A stretch of 31,448 nt of DNA from Apostichopus parvimensis (GCA_000934455.1 KN882298.1:50123-81570); one strand, 5' to 3'; shown: positions 1 to 14,100, counted from the first letter of the stretch. A program made the numbers and translations. Notes: generated by a model from the sequence alone, not told the origin.

Positions 1-1589
1 AATTGCTTGGCTGTTAACTTTGCATAAAATAATGGGAAATTATATGTACTACTGTAAGAAACATTGATTGGACATAAGAAATTCAGCAAGGTTTTCAAAC
101 CTTGCCCTCTCCCACCCATCATATGGTATCTTGGAAGGTGAAATTGAAATGATCCCAAATCATTGTAGTATTGTATTTATCCACCTATTTTCATCCATCT
201 ATTCTAGGTTACTCTGTCAAACTATGACGAAAATCGGGCAATTTCTTAAGTTTATCTTTGCCAACAATGGCACTGTTTCAATGTATACCTTTATATAGCA
301 GTCTACGTGAATGCATTTGACATGCATTTGGGTCCGCTACTAATGAGTAACAAATACTGTCAGGCTATATGTTCTGACTGTATTTAGTATGTGACAAATA
401 TGTTGACCAACAATGGTTTCAAAAGAATAAGTTGGAGAAATGACTTTATTCTTTACATGGGACACAAACAGTAAATGCAAAAGTTTATTTGTATTGAAAC
501 TGTACAATAGAATTTCACAATAATTCAAATAGAATGTATTGATTAGTGATGGCAACTGGTAATTCACAATAAGTTAACTTCAGGATACTGAGGGCATTAA
601 TTTTTTTTTTCAAGGACAGCATTAATGAGGACCTCACTAATTTTGCTCTGTGGGATATTTCTGTTCTTCATGTACATTATATCATCCATGGTTTGATCAG
701 ATTTCACCAAAAATAGAGAAATAATTATAATGTAATGTAATGGTAACGAGTGAAACTACTTGAAGGAAAGAACAGTTTCCCAAACTTGCACACACTAAGA
801 AGTTTACTGAATAATCCAATTAAATGGTTGAAATAGTTCATGAAAGTGTCTCAAATTTCATTCCATTCATTTTCCTTGTTTAACTGGCATTTTTGGCCGT
901 CTTCACTTGAACTTTGTAGATTAAAATGGCGGTGGAAAAAGTTGATACAATTTGAATTAAAAATATGGCAACTAGGCCTATAGAATGTTTTTCTGTGCAG
1001 GTATATATAATGTAGTGAGCGAAGGGGATATATGCAACTAAGTGATCATACACCACTTATCACTATACATAACTTTATATATACAGTATTGTAGCAGTAG
1101 GATTGAGTTACATATGGCCAAATAATAGGCCTTGTTGGGGTTTATTTTGAATGCATATCTAGCAGTTACCCTAGGGTCCAGGCTGAAATAAAAAAAAAAC
1201 AGGTACCAGTTCTCATCACTGATACTGCTGGCATAAGTCTTAATGAACTTAACAGTCGCAGTAAATGCCGTACAGAAGTGTATTAACAGGCCATCCACGA
1301 CTCAATGGCAAAATAAAAGAATATTATCGCGAAACCGGGCCTATCAATATCGAATATATTGGAGTTAAAAGGAAAGATGCGGAACTATTATTAAAAGCTA
1401 ATAACATACCTACTTAAGTGTACGAATGCTAAGCAACTGTAAATTTCTAGCAGTAAAGTTCATTATTTTGCCTAAGAATGTAAATAAGATGAAGCAAACC
1501 TGCATTGCAGTGTTAGAGAACATTTTTACATGACCGCCGATTTGTTTTGCTTGGTAGGCAGGGTCATCTCAGGTCAATATACTGTTTAT
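1..1589. other. Upstream intergenic DNA, no gene seen
   Basis: AT-rich with short scattered open frames and no recognisable protein, splice-consistent exon or RNA gene. It may contain distal regulatory sequence of the HURP gene. Confidence 0.5.
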
Positions 1590-1740
1590 CTAAACGGCTG
1601 TTGACGAATTCTATGGTTTAAGAAGGAACCAATCAGCGGCGAGGTAAATACGGTCCTGAAGTATTTCAAACCACAATGTTCAGTGTTGTCCGCGAGCTAA
1701 CGTTGTAAGCTATACTAGTCTAACTCTATACGGCAATCAA
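1590..1740 (+). promoter_or_regulatory. dlgap5: Putative G2/M-type promoter: AACGG, CCAAT and CHR-like TTTGAA
   Basis: A Myb-like AACGG lies at 1593-1597, a CCAAT box at 1629-1633 (in ACCAATCAGCG), and TTTGAA on the reverse strand at 1665-1670, about 32 bp after the CCAAT box. CCAAT (NF-Y) plus CHR (TTTGAA, bound by DREAM/MMB) is the known arrangement in promoters of G2/M genes, and vertebrate DLGAP5 is such a gene. No TATA box is evident. The transcription start is unknown, and each motif alone is short enough to occur by chance. Confidence 0.35.
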
Positions 1741-1873
1741 GCTGGCAAATGCACATTGCTCGATAACAGTGCAGCGGTAGGCTACGGAGATTACTACAAT
1801 ACAAGGCCTAGCCTACAACAATTTAGCAAGGGCAGCAGTGGCAGTCGTTATAAGTTTTATAACATCTTTTTGA

Positions 1874-1948
1874 ATGAGAAAATGTCGCGGAATTTGTACA
1901 AGAAAAAAGGAATTGGTGGTGTTGATCCGAAGGACAAGCGGCGCTTAA
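1874..1948 (+). promoter_or_regulatory. Upstream ORF overlapping the HURP start
   Basis: An ATG 8 bases before the chosen start, in another frame, opens a 24-codon reading frame that ends at TAA inside exon 1. Its context is poor (T at -3), whereas the main ATG has A at -3, so leaky scanning could favour the main start. It counts only if the 5' UTR includes it. Confidence 0.35.
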
Positions 1949-2119
1949 GAAGGTCAATTCACCAGAAAGAAGTGAGAGATCATGGGTTCCTGACAAGAAG
2001 AACAGTGGAATCTGGGCCAGATGATCTCAGTCCAGTTAAAGAACCAAGACCAGGACATCCAGGCCTTGTTAAAAAAACAGGACCAAAAACAAGTAGCGTG
2101 TCAGTCGGCGGTAAAACAT
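1882..2119 (+). CDS. dlgap5: HURP exon 1 (start exon)
   Basis: Encodes residues 1-79 plus one base of the next codon, rich in Lys/Arg (KKKG, KDKRRLRRS, LTRR), as expected of the microtubule- and importin-binding N-terminus of HURP. The donor is a consensus GTAAGT at 2120. The frame is open upstream to about 1756 but contains no further ATG. Confidence 0.7.
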
Positions 2120-5100
2120 GTAAGTCCTAAATATTTCAAGTTGGTGAATGTAACCTCATCCTAAGAATAGGCTACTTTAGTACTTATGAATTTAAAAGTA
2201 AACATGTAGCTTAGGCCTGATTTTAAATTTCAGTCACGCTAGGCATGCAGTATTAATAGGCGAGTACTAACTCTAAGTTAGTAATAGTACTAGTAGCCTA
2301 GTACTAGTGTTAAGATTAAAGTAAATTATTCAACAAAGACCACAGGCTACTTATTATTTTACTAATGTGATATCCTTCTTAGGAAATTATTTAGTTTAAA
2401 ATATTCTGGATCACTTGAAGGCTCTAAATTTGGTCTCATAAAATATTATGGTGCCCATCGCCTGCATAAACTGCTGTTTATCTTTGCACCTTGAACTGTA
2501 TGTATGAAAAAGTGACCAGACGTCCCGATCTTCGAGAACAGACCCAGATTCCAATGTTTCTTCCCCGATGAACAAGTGTCCCGTGAATTGTCCCCGATTT
2601 AACAAGAACTTGAAGAAGCCCACAAAATTTTAAAACACAAGATTTTGTTCACAACAGATTTAAAAATGTTTCAAAATCTACGTTTCTGCCTGTTACACTT
2701 TCATAACACTTCATTAAAAACAATAGATATACACAAACGCCTCGCACAGATGATGTAGGGCAGGCCTATCGTACCATACATGCAGAGAAATTTACAAGCG
2801 TGACTGTTTTCTACGTCATAGAAGTTGTGTTACTCATTTACTGCCCTATGTATAGACCGTCTATTATGTCATTATCTGTGCTCTACCATGCAAGCACTGT
2901 TTTCTCAATGGGGAGAGACCTCTCCCCAAGCTGCACATTCCAGATTTAACATTTTTCCCAGATTCCTGCTTAAAAAATATGGTCACCAGTATAAGTGAAT
3001 GTATCTAGGCTATAGTAAGTTCCCATTTTGCTATGCAATGCAGGATATATTATTGCCTGCACCTAGTTAGTCTGTAAGAAACATGTACTGTAGCCTACAT
3101 GTACTAGGTAATAGTGTGCAGCTTGTATTGTAAACTAAGCATCTATAGGCCCTAGTGCCAATGACCAAATGAGCTTGAGCTTAACAAGTCAATCAGCAAT
3201 CAATACATAGGCTACTGTAGGCCTAGAAAAAAAAAACATATTGCTAAGTTGGCTACCTGTACCTACCTGTTGATTGATGGTTTCCAAGTCTGTGATTATG
3301 ATTAGTGGAATCCATTCTAATCCTAATTCCTCAACACATTCTTTATGTAAATTTCCTTTTTTCTTCTTCTTCAGCAAATCAAGTCCATGGAACTAAGCAA
3401 GCAGATCCAAGAAGAGAAATGCTCATGAAATGGAAAGGAGAGAAAGAAACGAAAAGGAAAATTGATCAAATGAAGCAATCGAAGAGTAAACCCAACTTTA
3501 AAGTCTTTAAAGTCAACCATGACAAAGCCTCTTTCTTGGAAAGTGATAAAAAATCCAAGCAGGTAACTGATTGAATTTAATTATGAATGCCAAAACAGTT
3601 TCTGTCTTCCTCTAATTTCTTTTCTTTTTAGAGCTGTTTCCTTTGCCTTTTTTCTTTCATGAACTCACCAGTGCAAAAAGAGATTGCAATAAAGTTGCCT
3701 CATTTCCCCTTACAAAACATGGGGTTTCACTAACTGTATCAAAAGTATGGTGAGCCATATATGTTGTTTTTCCTGGCTGTTAAGACGTTCAGGTACTAAG
3801 CTTAAAATTGGATAAATTTGAGACGTAACCTTCCCTCCCTCCCCCCTGCCCTGTTGCAAATTTCTTGTTGCACCCTTTTTTGAAAATTTACAATCTTCCG
3901 TTCTCAACGGTGGTGTTCTTAATTTTGCTAGTACTGACGGTCTTAATTTGCTTAACTAGCTCTTACCGATGAAAAAAACTGTTTTTTAATATTTTTTGCC
4001 TTTAGGGTGCAACTAAGAGAGTTCCTGTCAAGAAAGCTGCGTCCATCAACAGCACAATTCCACCAATGAGAAGGTCATCAAGACTGGCTTCTAAAGGTTC
4101 GTTGAGCAAAGTCTCTCATATAATTAATTCATGTTTAGGTTAATAAACAGTTATAATTTATTTTATGCATTTTTTTGGGGGGGGGGCGGGGAGTGGGGTT
4201 ATGAACTTTGTACAGTACATCTCATCAAATTGAAGACCTACCGTAGTTATGGTTCTCTACTGTACTGCTATATTTGTGAAGTATTTGGTTTAGTGTACTT
4301 TGTAAATGGTACTACTGTACATTGTGTCATACAACTGCTTGCAAATTAAGCCCTGATGCAGGCAGCTCAATGCAAGTGAGTTTATGCCTGTGCCTACTGC
4401 TTATATTTTAGCACCTACAGTGCAGTAGTGCAGTTGGTATTCGAGTAAGTTCCATTCCATATCGCAAAATAAAAGTTTGAGCGTCCAGGTCCTTGACATG
4501 GGGAGGTCATGAAGTAAAATATTCAATGGTGCCTCGGCTCCTGTAACCTTGATCAAAGCTGAAGCGTCAATAATCGTGACAATAGTAATTCTTACAACTT
4601 TCTTTATTCAGACACTGTTCCTGCTCCACGAACCAAACAGCAGCAGAGCTCTGGTGCTGGGATCAGAGGGAAAAGTGCTGGAAGCAAACCTGTCCCTTTG
4701 GAGAGAAAACCTATCACTAGTAAACCATCATCAGTTGTTCCTCAAAAGAGTGTTACAAAGAAAGCTATTCCTAAGTTTAAGGAACCCGTTTTCCCGACAA
4801 TGTCTTCCTTTACCTTCAGGAAAGAGATTTCTGTGAGCTTGAAAAATGTCCCAAATACTAAGAACAAAGTGACCGTCAAGTTCCCTTCCACGAGCAAAGC
4901 GCAGACAGATCGCAGGGTCACGAGGCGAGCAGCCACTACGACCAATAATAAACCAACTATTTCTACTAAAGATGATACTAGGGGCAAGGGAACCAAGTCA
5001 AATACAAAGCTAGTGCCAGTTACATCTTCACTGAAGGCAAGTAAAAAGGTAGAAAGGAAACCAGAAGGACCATCTAACAAATTTGGAAGTACTTCCCGAA

Positions 5101-8100
5101 GAACGGTAAGAAAGGCAGCGCCGCAAAGTCATGAAGAAAAAGAGGAGAAACCACAAGAACGTGGTGAGCAATCCACCAATCAGAAACAAGGACCAGTCGG
5201 TGAACTAGAACAAAATTCCCAAACCGAAGAGACTGTCTCTCCTTTGCATAAGAGACCAAAACTCGGCGAAGGTATGGAAGCAGGCGAGTTGAAAGTTTCC
5301 TCCGAGGAAACGGAGGAGGTTCCTCCAACTGTCAAAGATGGGGAACCAGAAGATGCGGGCGAGGAGATGAAAATGGTGGACGAGAAGTTGGAAGAGAAAC
5401 CAGTCTTCGTCGATCAGCCCGTAGTCAGTAAGGAAGACCAGGATGGGTCAGACCATTATCAGGGGGTGATGGACGAAGAGAAGAAGAGGTTGAAGGAACT
5501 TTGTTCATCCTGGGAAGAAACGACGAAGATGGATAATGTTCCAGAAGATGGTTAGTATTATCCTGAAATTAGCCTGTAAAAGTAAATTTACGGGAAAAAA
5601 CTCAATTCATGACTGTGATATCTGCTGCTCTATTGATTATAATCCTGCCCTTGGTCATAATTACTGTGATCAGGTATGGATGCTTAATTTGTCACATACA
5701 GTAAACCCATCTCTAATTTGACCAGTTACCCATCCATGGATGAAGTTTTGCATGAACCAGCTAGGTTGGAGTCTGTTTCTGAAACATGGCTACTGTAGTA
5801 GCAATATGCATGCCTGACCAGTGTGAATTGCTTATGATCAAGTTATAAAATAGCTGGTGTTGATAATAACAAAAACTACTTTACAAACAGAGTCAGCAAG
5901 TTGTCCCTGTCACAAAATTAACCAAATGCATGACATACTGTAACCATACATCTGGAGATAGAAAAAGAGTTTTCTATATGGTATTTACAATGTTGTTTAC
6001 AAGCCTTTTGCTTCATCATGAGACAAAACGTCCTTGAAAGACTTTCACTATGTTGGTACAGATACAGTGCCATTGTAAACAATGTCATCATATCCGTCTA
6101 TTACTTTACAGTTCGCGGAGACATCCGCAGTGCCATCGGTAAAGCCCAGCTTCTCATGAACCAGCGATTTCATCAGTTCAGTGGTCTGATACAGCAGTGT
6201 CGATTAGGGCTCGGGGAGAAGAGAACACACACCACCGACCTACAGGGATTCTGGGATATGGTCTACTTCCAAGTAAGTACCAGAGCTAGTGTTGATTATG
6301 CACTGACATTCTCCCTTGCAGTTGTTCCATTCTATGGCACAGTAATATGTCATACTGTAAAAGGTTTGGAAGTCAGTGGAACTTTGTCTCTCTGGGAGCA
6401 TATATGCAGTGCAATATGTTTCTGTTCTGTTCCTTGAGTATGCTATCAGATTCCTGACATTGGTGCTAGGATGACACATTTCTAAGTACTTTAATTTGTT
6501 TCGTGTATTTGCTATAGATTGAAGATGTCAACAAAATGTTCGCAAATCTGTCAACTTTGAGAGAGAACAACTGGCAACAGAAAGACCGGGAAGTTATTCC
6601 TCAAGTGACCAAGAAAGTTGTAAAAGTAAGTAAACTTTTGAAGAGCATAGATGTTTATTGCATTATTATGTCTCTCTCCCTCACATGTTGTCACAGAGCA
6701 TTTTTTTGTTTTGATTAGCAAGGTGCAATCAAAGAGCCTTTAGTGTACATGTCTTGGAAATAATTATAAATATATATAATTATAAAAACAAACCAGTATG
6801 TTTTGTGAGATTATGAACTGTGTTAGCATGGTCAAACTTCATTACTGATTACTCATTGCCAGTTCTGTAGCCCTGCTTGTGAGATTTTAAGGCCAAATTA
6901 GGACACAGTTAAAGGCCAAACAACACTTGAATACAGATTACTGTTATGCAGGTTAGAAGACATTGTATGATAAACAGATCGTTACACATGATTGGGGGTG
7001 GGAGCTAATTTTTAAAAGCACAGGCGATTGGGCACCTATTGACGGCAAATTTATAACGGTAGTCCAATCGTCTGTGACCACCAAATTTTTGTTCTATCGA
7101 TCAAAATCAGCTTCGTTGATAGTCTGACTCATCCTTTACATGAAATTCAGATATGAAAAAACAAAATATTGAAATCTCAATACCCTCATAATAGGTAAAA
7201 TGGTAAATTGCTATCCCTCGCTATCACTTTGGAGATGATGAAATGGAATTTGTATTTCCATTCAGAAGATGAAATTTGGTGGCCATAGTTCTCTCAAATC
7301 CCTTCCTTGGTAACTTACAGTAGTTAAGACTAGCGTCATTTCTGTCTCCTATTCGTCGTATTTCCGTCAGAAAAAAGTAGTGAAACAGACAGATAAGCGA
7401 CTCGGGCAGAAGAAAGCAGCTAGGGAGAGATTGGCTGCAATCAAAGCCGCTCTGAAGGAGAAGGAGAATAAAGAGGAAGAGAAGGTGATATTTGATGCGG
7501 GATTCTTCCACGTCGAGAGTCCGGTGAAGGAGAAACAAGTCCATTGTGCTGGTAAGAGCTGGAGATAGGAGAGCTGGAGATACTGTAGGAAAATTGAGAC
7601 TTTGTTGAATCGTTATGTAGTTCATAGTTGCTGAAATGTAATACTTTTATACAATGCGGTATTTGGTTTGCCTAAAACGTAATGCTCAAAAACGCTTGTA
7701 CGATTGACACTGTCATTTACAACATTTGTACAAGTGCATCAACACTGCACACCCCCAGAACTGATTTTATAGCTTTCAACAAGTTTGCAAACTGTTGTTT
7801 GACCAATGTGTAGCATTGTCCGCTTATATCCTGTCAGAACTATTTTGAATCACTCGATATATAATTTGTGCCCTTATCTCCTACAACTCAAGCATCCTGT
7901 TTTCTGTCTTCCTCATAGCTGGTAGTTCAGCACCCAGCTCACCCTTAAAGAGGAGGTCATTCACTCCTAGTCTCCCTCGCAAAAGATCGTCTCTGGTCGG
8001 TAAGGAGCAGGACCTGCTCCGAGCTGTTCTCCAAGCATCACATACTCCTAAGATGAATGAGGCCGTACCAGCTCCTGGGCATAGTACAAGCACTTTCACA

Positions 8101-11100
8101 CCAGAGCAGGAAGCATCTTCGACTCTAAAGGACGACATGGTGACTCGTCTTCAGGATCTGGGTTTGAGTTCTGGTAGAAAGAGGAGATCCCAGAGGATAA
8201 AGTCTAAGGAAAATGCAGCAGAGTTGGGTGAAGAAGAAAAGGTCACTGGAATGGAGATTGTAAGTTGACACATAAGATTGAAATAATTCTGTGTGTTTGC
8301 TAGTCATCATGGCATACATTTCCCGTGCCCCCCCCCCCCCATTGGCCATTTTGAGATAACTTGCAAAATTTTGTTCGGTATCAAAAATGACCAAACACTG
8401 CTAAGGAAGGATTCTGTTAAATCATCTTTACATTTGTGCACTGCATTGTACAGTAGCAACATTGTTCGTTTGTGTAGCATTTTGCTATACTATATATTTA
8501 AATTTCATAGCAAGTACAGTACTGTGAGGAACGGAGTTTTGAGCATCTTTCGTCGGTTCGTTTTCACTTGTAAAAGGTGCAGTCAGTTGGTAATGAACTT
8601 CAGTATTTGCTGACAATAAAAAAGCTCCTTTCCAGACTTTTACATAGGAAAAAGTAGTAGTAGCTTGTTTATATTCTCTATATTTTGTTATATTATTTCA
8701 GTACTTAAATATCATTGGGATCCTTAATTGAGCAGGGCAAAAAAAGCAAATTAAAAATACAATCCACCTCTCCCCAACCCCCCCCCCCTCTTCCCCTCCC
8801 GTCCTCCATAATCAGTTAGGGGTGAGAAATATGCTGTCTGGTATTTTGTTCAAAATAATTTCTAAATGTATTTGTGTTTATATATTTTAGTAATTTATAA
8901 GCACAACCTTGCTTTTAGACCAACTTATAGCAAATATATACAGTTATGTCATTTGTCCAATGTTCTTGTAATTTTCCTATTTACCCTTTCAGAATGACCT
9001 TTCCTCTTACTTGATGCCCTCTGTCCCAGTGGTTGACCTCAACTCACAAGCAGAGGAGATGATGAGGACGGAACCAGCCGACCAGCTCAGGGACCTCGGG
9101 AAGAGGACACATGGTGAAGAGGATCGAAGGCTTTCTGGTAAGTAAACCCAACAACCAGTAAAGTCTTACTGACAGGAAAGAGTGAAACCAACAACCAGTT
9201 AAGTCTTACTGAGTGCAACCAGTAATGGGTCATTCCATGTCAAATCACAGATGGCTGTTGCTGCACCCTCTACAAATTTATTGTATGCTTGGAACACCAT
9301 GAAATAAGTATATGCTGAAAATTTCAGTTGCATTGCTTTAAAATTGGCCGATTTATCACACTTTGAAATTCCGCAATTTGTCGCCACCGTGGCATTTTGG
9401 CATTTTCTTGATTTTTGAGGTCTCATTTCTCAGCAATTAAACATCCTACTACCTTTCTATTACAGATGCCTATAGAGTCTATCAAAAAAATGCCACAAGT
9501 GTGATAAATAGGCCAATTCTGAAGCAATGCAACTGAAATTTTCAGAATATGCTTATTTCTTGGTGTTCCAAGCATACAATAAATTTGGGAATTATTAAAA
9601 GATGTCGATTTACATTTTACAACATACTTCAAAATTTGGTGATTTGATATGGAATGACCCTAAAGTGTTACTGGTAGGAAAGAGTAAACCTGTTCAACCA
9701 GTAAAGTCTTACTGATGGGAAAGAGTAAGACTAACAGATTGGAAAGTCTTACTGATTGGAGACACACTGATAGCAATGATTAAAACCAGTTATGTCTTAC
9801 TAATAGCAAATAATAACTTGCTTGTCTGTTCTCAATATAATTATGTGGAGCAATGTTTTGTTCTTTTCTTTTGTTTAATTAAGTTAAACGCTGTTACTTG
9901 TTCTCTTCTAAGTTTTAACCTTACTCTTCTGTTTTGTCATTTTATATCTCATCTTTTTCCTATTTTTGAGCATTTTTAAGCTTACTAAAGGCGTGAATTA
10001 ATTTGATAATGATTAGATTGATTAGATTACATGATTGTCTGGTAATTACTTCTTCTCCTTCAGAGTACAGTCCATAAAATGATAACAGTTCTTTCATTTT
10101 CAATTATTTTCAATTCCAGGTTTCAGTGTGCTGCCCTCTACTCCTATTCGTCTTTCACCTTCGAAGCAGACATCATCAGTCGAGAGTGCCACAGCTGGTG
10201 CAAACTCATCTGTTTCTCCTGAGATGAGTTGCACACCTGCCAAATTGCCAAAGAGGTCTGAAGATGAAGACGTGTCATCCCATGAAGGAGATGATGTCAA
10301 ACAAAACCTTGAACATTCTGGAGTAAGCCAGGAAGATAAGGAAGGGGCACTTCATTACCAGCGAGTAATGGATGAGGAAAGGGAGAGGTTGACAGGATTG
10401 TGCAACACTTGGAGTGAAGTCCTTGAGCAAGAGGATTTAACGGGAGAAGGTCAGTCTGAAATGAATATAAAGTTCATGAATATTAAGTTTCTTGTGAATA
10501 TTTTAATTTTTTAAATAATATTTTAATTTTTTTAAATGTTTGGGGCAAGGATTTCACTAAAAGAAACACAAACTGCTCTTAAAATTTCTTGGATAATTTG
10601 ATTTCCTGTTTTGGATTGGTTGTATGTTTAAGTAGCTCTGCTTCTTATTTGATATTTATATAACACACTGCTGGTAAGCTGTTAAAGAGCAATGATCGCC
10701 CTGCCCGTGTTTTACTTTTAGGCTTACGACACACTAATTTTAACGACACGCTAGTTTTCATGACTAAGACCTTCGTAACTTTATTCTCCTTCCCACAAGT
10801 TACACTTGCATATCAAACACGCCTGTATGCTGTGAAGTAGTTTGTTTACAACCCACATGTTGAAACTCGTTAGTGAAGGATGAAAACAAAGGATGTTAAT
10901 GATCCCAAGTAGCATCAGGTACCAAGGTCAGCACTGACCAATGAGCTACCTATAAACATGACAAAACTATACTAATGTGTCAGTCATACTCTAGTCAGCA
11001 AGTGACACAGTGATTCTTTCATCTGCCATAGTAAAGATTTTCTGGGTCTAGACAACTTGGAGCTTTACTCAATTGTTTAATCATGACTACTGTACATGTT

Positions 11101-14100
11101 GATAAATTTTTTCAGTGGAAATAGACTTGCCCATGGTAAGAACAAGGAGGTTCTACAAAGGACCTCCCTGGTAAGAACATGTAACCTTGAACTAATCTAG
11201 CACACTATTGGTACATTTTGAAAAGATACATTCACATCGTCAAAAAGTTTAGACTGGAAAACACGGACCATTTCTTTTCAACTTAACAATTGATAGGTAA
11301 TTTAAAAGGCATTCATCTCTTCGTCAACAGTTGGTGGAGACATCCGCAGCGCCATCGGTAAAGCCCAGCTTCTCATGAACCAGCGGTTTCATCAGTTCGG
11401 TGGTCTGTTAGAGCAGTGTCGATTAGGACTCGGGGAGAAGAGAACACACACCACCGACCTACAGGGATTCTGGGATATGGTCTACTTCCAAGTAAGAACA
11501 AGAGCTGGGTATTGTCTGGACAATTATTGTTTCCCTTTTTACTCTTGTGTCAGTAGAACAGCACTCCAGTAACTCAACTGTTTTACAGCTGTTTTTTTTT
11601 CAGAATCTATTTATAGGAATTTTTTGCTTATTCAGTAGGTTAGTATTCAGTTGACATCTTACTTTAATGTTCAAACCTGATTGTGTAACCCTTAAAGGAA
11701 TATTTTAGTGAAAAATGGGATCCAGTCCTTCCGGTCATATCATTTTTTGTCTTCGTATCGCCCTAAGCCTTGCCCTGTGATGAATTTTAGTTTCTGTGAT
11801 AGAGTGCTTGAAATGTTGCCCCATCCTGCCATAAATTTGAATCTAACACTGACTTACGTCGAGATGTGACGTCAGTACGGCACATTGGTCAGATTCGATC
11901 AAATCTCACTCTAAGCTTGGCCCCAAGTATTATACAATACACAGGTATGTGTACAGACTTAGCGTACAACTGTGATTCAAAAAAGCTCTCAAATAACAAA
12001 TATATGAACAACATATTATGAAGAAGAACTAGTTATGGAATTCAAGAATGTTTTAACTCTCCAAATGATTGCTTACTTGCAACTTCACCGGGAAATTTCC
12101 ATCTAAATTGCTATTTTCTGTTTCGAAATTTGAACTTTCCTGGCTACGGTGTAGCTTGCTAATGATAGCATCCCTGCATTCACCGAAACGAATTGCCGCG
12201 ATGAAGTCACAGCGCTCATCATTCTCCACTGTTCAAAATATATTAGATTAAGTTGGCGCGTGGTTCAAAAATTCACTTCTCCTGAATCCTAGGATGAAAA
12301 ATCTCCAAACTAGGACTGACGATGAAAAAATTATGGAGTTTGTTTTCATATACCCAATAGACAGCCACTGAAAAGTTCCTTTAACAAGGTATAAGATCTG
12401 TGCGGTAAGGTGCATTCCCTCATTTCTAGATCAGTATTAATTAACTGCGCTTCTACAGATTCCATCAGTTTTATTCTTTTGCAAATAGCAGTGTTGATTC
12501 AGTCTGGGCAAAAAGATTAATCCACATAACCGTCGTACAAGGATATGATCTTCTCCCAGGAATACCGTGGTCGGGATGAAATCCTTGCTTTGAAAACTTG
12601 TCAGTTTGCAAAATACTATTCGATTTTAAGATTTAAAAGATTATTTTACATTTTCTAAAAATAATAGATAATCATTGTCTGCATCGTCAGAAGACAGTTT
12701 TCTCATGTTTTCAGGCCTGAGACACCATTAAACTATGATCGTTTGATTTACCCGTATTTAATCCAAACCGTTTCTCGAGAGGTACTGTACGTACAGTCTT
12801 GTATCTGCAAGTGTGGTATGGGTTTACTTGTTTGGTACATAGTACATACCATACATAGCTGATGTTTCTCTTCTTGACAATGTTCAGTTATTATTACAGA
12901 TTTTAAAGTTCATTTAAGTGTTCTTGTTATCAGTGGATTTATATGTATGATACCACTTGACATAATAACCTTTAAAGTTATGAAATTTTGCTATATAGAT
13001 CGAAGATGTGAAGCAAATGTTTGCTAACCTGTCCGAGTTGAAGGAAAATGGCTGGGTGGCTAAAGAGGTGGTGCAACCGAAAGTCATCAAACCGAGCAAG
13101 GTGAGGTCTCATTTTACTCATTTAAAAAGATTTACCGACATCACTTTTCCTGAATTAACAGCTTCCTGAGTTCCTTCACAACCAACTTACAACCAATCTT
13201 GTTTTCCATCCACCTGGTTCTCTTGTCTTAAACAGTACTAAGATTATTAGCCTTAATGTTATGTTCTTACTAGTGCTGTTAAGCCCTTCCCCCTATCCAC
13301 AAATTTGTAATCTATGGACAATTATCATCATGAAGTGAAGACAATAGCTATGAAGTTGTTGCCCGAATTTTCTTCAATATATACAGTTTGTAAATAAAAA
13401 AGTTGTTACGGGGGTGAGATTTGCTTTGTATAAATTTGAACCTGTCTGACCAATTTAGAATTCGTCTTTACCGAAAATGTCTGTATAAGAGAAATGGAAG
13501 AAAGTAATATACACTTTTGTGCTTATGTCTAAACTGAAAAGGAAGCATTACTAAACATCAAAGTTTCTGACATGGACAAGACTAGTGGTTTTATGATTTG
13601 TATAATCTTAAAAATTTGTATCTCTGTTATGACTATGAACCAATATAGAGTATACAACTGTTTTCATGTTAAATCAAACAAACATAGTACAATACAAACA
13701 CAGGGACTATAAACATGTGACACTATGCACACACACTCTTTGTCACCCTAGGTATCTCAATGACCTTCATTGGCTACCTGTCAAACTGCATATTGATAAC
13801 AAGGTACTCCTGTTAACCTACTTGGGTGAACTTGTTCAAAGTTATACCCCAACTCACCGTCTGCGCTCTAGCACCCAATCATTGCTCTCTACGCACCCTG
13901 TGTACACTAAATCTTATGGCGAGCGATCTTTCCAGTACTCCTCAACCCTCCTTTGGAATAAGCTCCCACTCAACATTAAGAATGTTGTGTCTGAGGAGAT
14001 GTTCAAAACTGTTTTGAAGACACACCTGTTTTCATTGTTGTAATTGTTTTGTTTACTATATTGTGTACATATCTTTCACTTTCTTTTGTACAGCGCGGCG

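Noticed and set aside
1756-1881. Upstream in-frame extension of HURP exon 1 starting at TTG
   Set aside because: A non-ATG start would be needed; the ATG at 1882 has good context and leads directly into the basic N-terminus.
4742-5328. Two minus-strand frames of 84-112 codons
   Set aside because: Antisense shadows of exon 4, which has clear HURP coding content and fitting splice sites.
11116-11135. 20-base micro-exon (AG before, GTAAGA after) reading VEIDLPM between exons 10 and 11, similar to LELDIP of human HURP
   Set aside because: Its length would shift exon 11 out of frame, while the direct exon 10-11 join is in frame and mirrors the exon 4-5 join.
13666-14043. 125-codon frame as a host gene
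   Set aside because: Its conserved motifs are those of a LINE polyprotein C-terminus and it ends in a LINE-type 3' tail.
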